Source of the DNA: Utricularia gibba
Taxonomy: Eukaryota > Streptophyta > Magnoliopsida > Lamiales > Lentibulariaceae
NCBI GenBank assembly: GCA_002189035.1
Contig: NEEC01000017.1
Span: 1,178,001-1,242,000, forward strand
DNA: 64,000 bases
Direction: 5' to 3'
Position 1 is the first letter of the stretch; every line of letters starts with the position of its first letter. A program made the translations under genes and the position numbers. The notes under the pieces are model-generated. The model saw only the letters and a list, made by a program, of their open reading frames with translations. It made no database searches and had not been told where the DNA came from. Shown piece after piece: positions 59,663 to 64,000 of this stretch.

Positions 59663-61075
59663 TTACTCCTGGAGTTCGAAGTCATGAGGGCTTCCAGGCA
59701 CTGGCCCACACGGCGGCTTCCCCCTCCAAGAAAGGAATATTCCGGCGGAATCGCGGCAATGGCTCATCGACCACCCCTCCTTGTACCTCCTCAACAACGA
59801 CCGTACGTCATCGCACACCTCCTCGTTAAAGGACGCCGGACCGAATAAGCCGCCATGCATCCGTCGCGACCACCGAGCGGCGGTCTCCCTCCGTTCAACG
59901 GAGTTCTCAGGAGGGCACGCGACCAGGTCCACGATAGACCGCCCCGCGCCTCGCTCGAGCGTCAGACGCTCGCCGCTGATTTTAGGGAAACTTTCATCTA
60001 ATGCCTCGAAGTAAACTCTGTACAATCTCAAGTATTCTTGGAAACCTCTTAGAAATTGAGCACCATCGTAGCCGATGCCCATGTCGCACTCCTCTTCAAC
60101 TATAGTAATGATCCTCGGATTCAATCTCCGGAACGCCGCGATGAGCTTGTCGCGGCGGTTCCCGGCGGTCGGAATGGTGTGCAACGCTCCGATGCAGTTT
60201 ATAGCCAATGCCTCGTCTTCCTTGATGCCCAATTCGTGCAAATTAATTTCGGACAAGTCTCCCTCATGGTGCACCACTTGGAATTTAAAGGGCACGCCCA
60301 TGAGCCTAGCGAATTTCTCCATTCTATTGCTAACTTCCCTCATTACCTTCTGCCCCGCCGTGCCGGATTTTCCGGCGACCACCGTCGTTAACCTTAGATG
60401 CGGCGTCTCGTCGGAGCGGTTGGCGATCGCTTCAAGAAAAGTAGGCCACTGGGTGCAAAAGGTGTTGCTGATGTCGATTATGTGCAGTTTGGTCTCTCCA
60501 TCCAGAGCTTCCATGATCGCACCGTTCGAAGCGACGTGCCCGAAGGTCGTCCATGGGCTTACTTCTTGGAACTTGAGCACCATTCTGCGAGTGGACTCGA
60601 AAGACGAGTTTTTTAGAGAAGCAGAAGTAAGAGCTCCGTAAGTGGTCTCCCCAGAATCCGCCATCCTGCAAAACAGAGCTTGTAGAAAATACCATCCGAG
60701 CTTCTGATCAACGTCTCCATACGGGGAACTCATCTCGTTGAGCATCCAAACGAGCTGACGGAGACGCGTATTGTCCTTCTCGACCAAAGCTTTGGCCGTC
60801 TCGTAGAGAATCTCCGACGCCCAGGTGACATTTTGCCCGGCGACCGCGGCGGAGAACTCAAAGCTGACATCTTGCCGCTGCTGCGGTGGTGGAGAGTGCG
60901 GCTGCGGGTACGGACTGCTGAGCTGCTTAGACGAAGAGGAAGAGAAGTCTTCGTCGTCCATGAAGAGACTGAAGCATTCTTGGAATGGGTGTGATCTGGA
61001 GCTGCTTGAAGTTCTACTGGAGTTTAAGGATAGATCAGATGACTGGAGGCTCGCGAGACGGAACAAAGTATCCAT
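59663..61075 (-). CDS. SHR: SHORT-ROOT-type GRAS transcription regulator
   Basis: An intronless frame of 470 residues starts MDTLFRLASLQSSDLSLNSS, the conserved SHR beginning; an ATG five codons upstream (61090) is less likely. SHR moves from stele to endodermis, partners SCARECROW and sets ground-tissue layers. The N-terminus has a Ser-rich stretch and CFSLFMDDEDFSSSSSK, close to the SHR acidic block. The GRAS domain follows: LHR I (LLYETAKALVEKDNTR-like segment), SSPYGDVDQKLGWYFLQALF, the VHIID block as LHIIDISNTFCTQWP, MEKFARLMGVPFKF, the PFYRE block (FEALDESFPKISGERLTLER) and SAW (RRYKEGWSMSHC). It is shorter than Arabidopsis SHR (about 531), mainly through a shorter N-terminal low-complexity region, so it could be a second SHR paralogue or SCL-like relative. 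Confidence 0.92.
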   Translation of the reverse strand: MDTLFRLASLQSSDLSLNSSRTSSSSRSHPFQECFSLFMDDEDFSSSSSKQLSSPYPQPHSPPPQQRQDVSFEFSAAVAGQNVTWASEILYETAKALVEKDNTRLRQLVWMLNEMSSPYGDVDQKLGWYFLQALFCRMADSGETTYGALTSASLKNSSFESTRRMVLKFQEVSPWTTFGHVASNGAIMEALDGETKLHIIDISNTFCTQWPTFLEAIANRSDETPHLRLTTVVAGKSGTAGQKVMREVSNRMEKFARLMGVPFKFQVVHHEGDLSEINLHELGIKEDEALAINCIGALHTIPTAGNRRDKLIAAFRRLNPRIITIVEEECDMGIGYDGAQFLRGFQEYLRLYRVYFEALDESFPKISGERLTLERGAGRSIVDLVACPPENSVERRETAARWSRRMHGGLFGPASFNEEVCDDVRSLLRRYKEGWSMSHCRDSAGIFLSWRGKPPCGPVPGSPHDFELQE

Positions 61076-61810
61076 TTCCAGACAAGACAAGAAAGGGAAA
61101 CTGGACGGATCTTCGAATCAAGTCAAGCTCAACGAGCCTGGGAATCGTTAGCTTTTTCTTTATAGGGAAAGAGCAAAGGGAGGAGGACGACGAAGAAGAA
61201 GAAGAAGCAGAAGAATAAAAATGGCGGTCATCCTTTCACTTTCTCTACTACACGCAGAGGAAAACAGAAGCATTATCTCATTTCAGGGCTCCCCGGAAAC
61301 GCTTTAAGGGTTGTCAAGATTGGTAAGACGGCCATTATCGGTGAGCATGAAGAAGCATGGGGACAAGTGGATGGGAGCGTGCTCCCCATTTGGTCTCCAA
61401 ACTCTGGCAGGTGGAAAGAAAAGGGGAAAATTCCCATCACTTTATCGTTGGATTGCAGTGCCCATACATGGCCGCGCTTCCCAAGGCGTGCTGTGCTCAA
61501 AGCTCTCCTCGTCGCCTTTTCTCTTGCCCCGATGCTCATGCTCGCCGCACTCCGATAAAGTCGCCATTGGCACCTGGACGGAATAAAGAGGAAAGAAAAG
61601 AGAGCCCCTCGCTTTGCTTCTTTGGGTGCCCAACAGGCAACACTACACTGGGGACTGGGGGTCGTCGTCCCCCCAGCAACACCATTCTTCCAAGTACTCA
61701 ACTCTTTTATAACATAAAAAATTATTTCCACAAAATAATATTGGTTCTCCGTATGGGCTTTCTTATTTTAAATTAAAATAATTTAATATATTTTATTTGG
61801 TAAAATTAAA
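61076..61810. other. SHR-like promoter region
   Basis: Contains the SHR-like leader, a TATA box, a GAA/GAC-rich microsatellite at about 61189-61215, and then unique sequence. Overlapping open frames on both strands at 61273-61776 have no homology and look like chance frames. Confidence 0.5.
61158..61164 (-). promoter_or_regulatory. TATA box of the SHR-like gene
   Basis: TATAAAG on the minus strand lies 83 bases before the ATG at 61075. Confidence 0.5.
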
Positions 61811-61884
61811 TGCTCTTGTTGAGAGTCGAACTCAAGACCTCCCGCTTACTAAACGGGTGCTCTAACCAACTGAGCTACAAGAGC
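61811..61884 (-). tRNA. tRNA-Thr (anticodon AGT)
   Basis: The minus strand folds into a full cloverleaf: acceptor GCTCTTG pairing with CAAGAGC plus discriminator A; D-arm GCTC/GAGC with AGTTGGTTA loop; anticodon stem CCCGT/GCGGG with loop TTAGTAA (anticodon AGT); T-arm TTGAG/CTCAA with loop TTCGACT. Internal A and B box elements are intact and a T run follows downstream on the minus strand. No intron and no encoded CCA, as for nuclear tRNAs. Confidence 0.96.
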
Positions 61885-62010
61885 CGGTTGGTGAATGAAG
61901 ACTTACGGACAATAAGTAAAAATCCATTATTTAATATTCACATAGAATTCAACGTATATTTAGGTCACAGACTCAGAAGCAGAATAAAAGAAACTGTTGT
62001 ATTCACATGG

Positions 62011-62106
62011 GCACCAGATAAAAACACGTGTTTCACATTACGAATCAGGAAGCCACAAGCACCAGATAAAAACACGTGTTTCACATTACGAATCAGGAAG
62101 CCACAA
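62011..62106. repeat. Perfect 48-bp tandem duplication over the BSD-gene stop codon
   Basis: Copy 1 is 62011-62058 and copy 2 is 62059-62106, identical base for base. Each contains AACACGTGTT with a central CACGTG G-box (62025-62030 and 62073-62078). The stop codon of the BSD-domain gene (62093-62095) lies in copy 2, and copy 1 repeats the last codons and stop in the 3' UTR. Confidence 0.95.
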
Positions 62107-64000
62107 CGTCCAGCCAATCACTTGATTCCTTTGTGCCACCAGAAACCTTTGCTTCCGCATCTTTAGGAGACTTGCCCAGTTGAACCCATTCCCGAGCACC
62201 TCTATCAGAACTGGTGTTCGACTCCCTGAGGACGGTGGGGGCTTCTCCGTCCTCTTCTTCGAGATCGCTGAATGAAACATCATCATCATTGTTGGTGGGG
62301 ATGGACTCAGAAAAGGTGACACCAGGTTCGGTTGCCTCATCCCTTAACCAGTCATCTACATCCTCATCAGGGAGAAGATTGGCAGAGTTATGTTTCTGCT
62401 CATGGATTTGTAGCTTGCTGGCATCCTTCTCCTCGATGGCGGTGCTACTAATGACTGCAGGTTTATTTTCCTGGACTGCGATGTCAGGTGATTCTGAAGC
62501 AGCTGCGGGAGATGATTTGTCGAGGTTGGGGGCGGGAACAGGAAGGGGGTGGACATGATGAGAAGATGCAATTTCTTCTTCCAGTTCAGGAGATTTGGTG
62601 CTGAGTGATTCATCTTGTGTCACTTGATTTTGAATCTTTAATTCAGTTTCCAGCAACGCCCTGGCTTCCATCACCTGCAGAGGAAAAGAGACGTAGGTCT
62701 TGTGGAGAATCAAAAGTTGATAAAAGTGCAATAAACCAGAAACTTGAGAACTTTGCTTTCATTGACTGAGATACAGCTGTATTTTCATGAAGGAAATCAG
62801 GACAGCAACCATTTTCTCATCTTGCACTAAAAAATGGTAGTAGTTCAATGGCTGATTATTCACCATATGACGGAAGGACATGTTGAAGCAGAGTAAACAA
62901 AACTTCCAGATGAGCCATGATTGTCAAACAATATGTGAGATGTTTCAAAAACAGCTAACTTGTTATTGACAGCTTTCAAGATCGGGGAAGTTATCAAGGA
63001 ACCATGGAGAATGAACGGCCAACCATTAATAAAACCATAACCAGAAAAAAGCATAAGAGGAGGGAGCATGACAATGTATAAGAACCTGGGGTGTAGACAG
63101 AATCAGGGCATCTTCCTTGGATAGCCTAGTGTGAACGAGCACAAAATAAGTCCTCCAGAAGCGAGTCTCACTCATGTATTGAGGGGACAGTTCCATTCTC
63201 AATGCAGATAATCTCGGTACAAGGCGCTCTACAGCTAATGCATGCTCTTGTTGCTCATCAGAAATATCAAAATCTGAAATCAAAATATTGCACAGTTGAA
63301 ACGTCGCCCATGACACTTGCGTTCCTCTTGTAATAAACTCTACCGATGAAAAGCACCAACATCTACTCAAAATGCTTAATTATAACCACTTCGATAAGAA
63401 AGACAGCAATGTTCAACACAAAGAAACTCTTCAAGCTGTCCATTTTTTTTTTTTTCAAATTCAGAAATCAGGGGAAAGACGCAAGCTTCTCATACTCATA
63501 AAATCAAGTGAGCTAGAATCTCTAATGACTTCCTTACCGCAAATATTCACTAATGACCCATAGTTAAACAAGATCCTGGACATTGATCAATACAATTAGC
63601 GATAGTTACCAAATGAGGAGAATCACTGAAGCATACCATCTTCATCTTCATCCTGCACTGGTCTCTGGAAATCCAGCCAAATCTCTGGGTGCGTAGATAT
63701 ATCAGAAGCAAAATTCACCACTTCTGTGGTCACGCCCACTGCCCCATATTCCCGGAAGTGAAATATTTACCATTCCCTTGATCCACATTCTCATCATCTG
63801 ATTCCAAATGAAGAAAACTAGATGCCAGTTTGGTAATCTCTGAGACTTTCATGTTATTCGACAGCCGAGTAATTCCGGTCCTGAACCTTCCCCCAATCTC
63901 CGCAAAATCATCACGGATCCCCAAAGAAGGATCTTTATCCGATCCAGAAACATCAGTATCTTCAGATTTCTGTTCCGCGGAGGAGGCGGTGCAAGAAACG
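62093..64000 (-). CDS. BSD-domain protein, C-terminal part (5' end outside window)
   Basis: The visible exons are 63637 to the window edge, 63086-63273 and 62093-62674. The BSD domain is clear: HPEIWLDFQRP, EQQEHALAVERLVPRLSALR, ELSPQYMSETRFWRTYFVLV and LSKEDALILSTPQ, including the Phe-Trp pair. BSD domains occur in TFIIH p62, synapse-associated and plant proteins; plant members of this type have no firm role. The tail is acidic and Ser-rich with coiled-coil potential and ends in DWLDVVAS. Between an N-terminal segment (VSEITKLASSFLHLESDDENVD) and GAVGVTTEV the frame slips by one base at the C run 63751-63753, consistent with a missing base. The true start codon is not in the window. Confidence 0.83.

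Noticed and set aside
59781-60641. Long plus-strand frames opposite the SHR-like gene
   Set aside because: They are antisense reflections of the G+C-rich GRAS coding sequence.
61273-61776. Long overlapping frames upstream of the SHR-like gene
   Set aside because: Frames on both strands overlap, none with homology; treated as promoter DNA.
1-64000. CRISPR arrays, operons, integrases or prophage-like modules
   Set aside because: None seen; the window is plant nuclear DNA with spliced genes and no regularly spaced repeats.

Overview
This window is nuclear DNA of a flowering plant. The evidence is GT-AG introns in nearly every gene, an A+T-rich intergenic background, and plant-only families: an AHA-type H+-ATPase, a SHORT-ROOT-class GRAS factor, an NPH3/BTB protein, STIG1, a plant cysteine oxidase, a malectin-kinesin-14 and SRFR1. 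Nothing bacterial, organellar or viral was seen, and the species cannot be fixed from sequence alone. Sixteen protein genes or gene parts are supported, plus one tRNA gene, one candidate micro-ORF gene and one decayed repeat-rich locus.

Layout. 1-13 kb: 5' part of a chorein/VPS13-like lipid-transfer gene (minus, runs off the left edge), plant cysteine oxidase (plus), STIG1-like secreted Cys-rich protein (plus), and a complete 16-exon plasma-membrane H+-ATPase (minus). 13.3-22.8 kb: gene-poor, A+T-rich DNA with a MITE-like element, a possible LTR relic, a possible LINE scrap and a TATA-led 46-residue ORF. 22.9-33 kb: malectin-domain kinesin-14 (plus) facing a cinnamyl-alcohol-dehydrogenase-like gene (minus), then a degenerate internally repeated locus. 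33-45 kb: HMA1 (chloroplast-envelope P1B ATPase) and SRFR1 (TPR immune repressor), both minus. 45-54 kb: two inverted-repeat elements, a DEALSL/FFQG-type unknown protein (minus), a J-domain protein and an NPH3-family protein (both plus). 54-64 kb: ADA1-like SAGA subunit, autoinhibited Ca2+-ATPase, SHR-type GRAS factor, tRNA-Thr(AGT) and a BSD-domain protein (runs off the right edge), all minus.

The genes form no operon or known cluster; most are housekeeping or signalling genes. Two loose themes exist. Three P-type ATPases from three subfamilies (P3A, P1B, P2B) lie on the same strand. Two proteins end in motifs of the kind bound by 14-3-3 proteins (H+-ATPase Tyr-Thr-Val; NPH3-like Arg-His-Ser-Ile-Ser).

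The most consequential observation concerns sequence quality or gene decay. In at least two clearly recognised genes (kinesin, SRFR1), and probably in two more, the reading frame breaks by exactly one base, in each case fitting loss of one base from a same-base run. The large ATPase genes nearby are intact. This looks more like long-read homopolymer under-calling than like pseudogenes, but both must be kept open. No new biological system is claimed.
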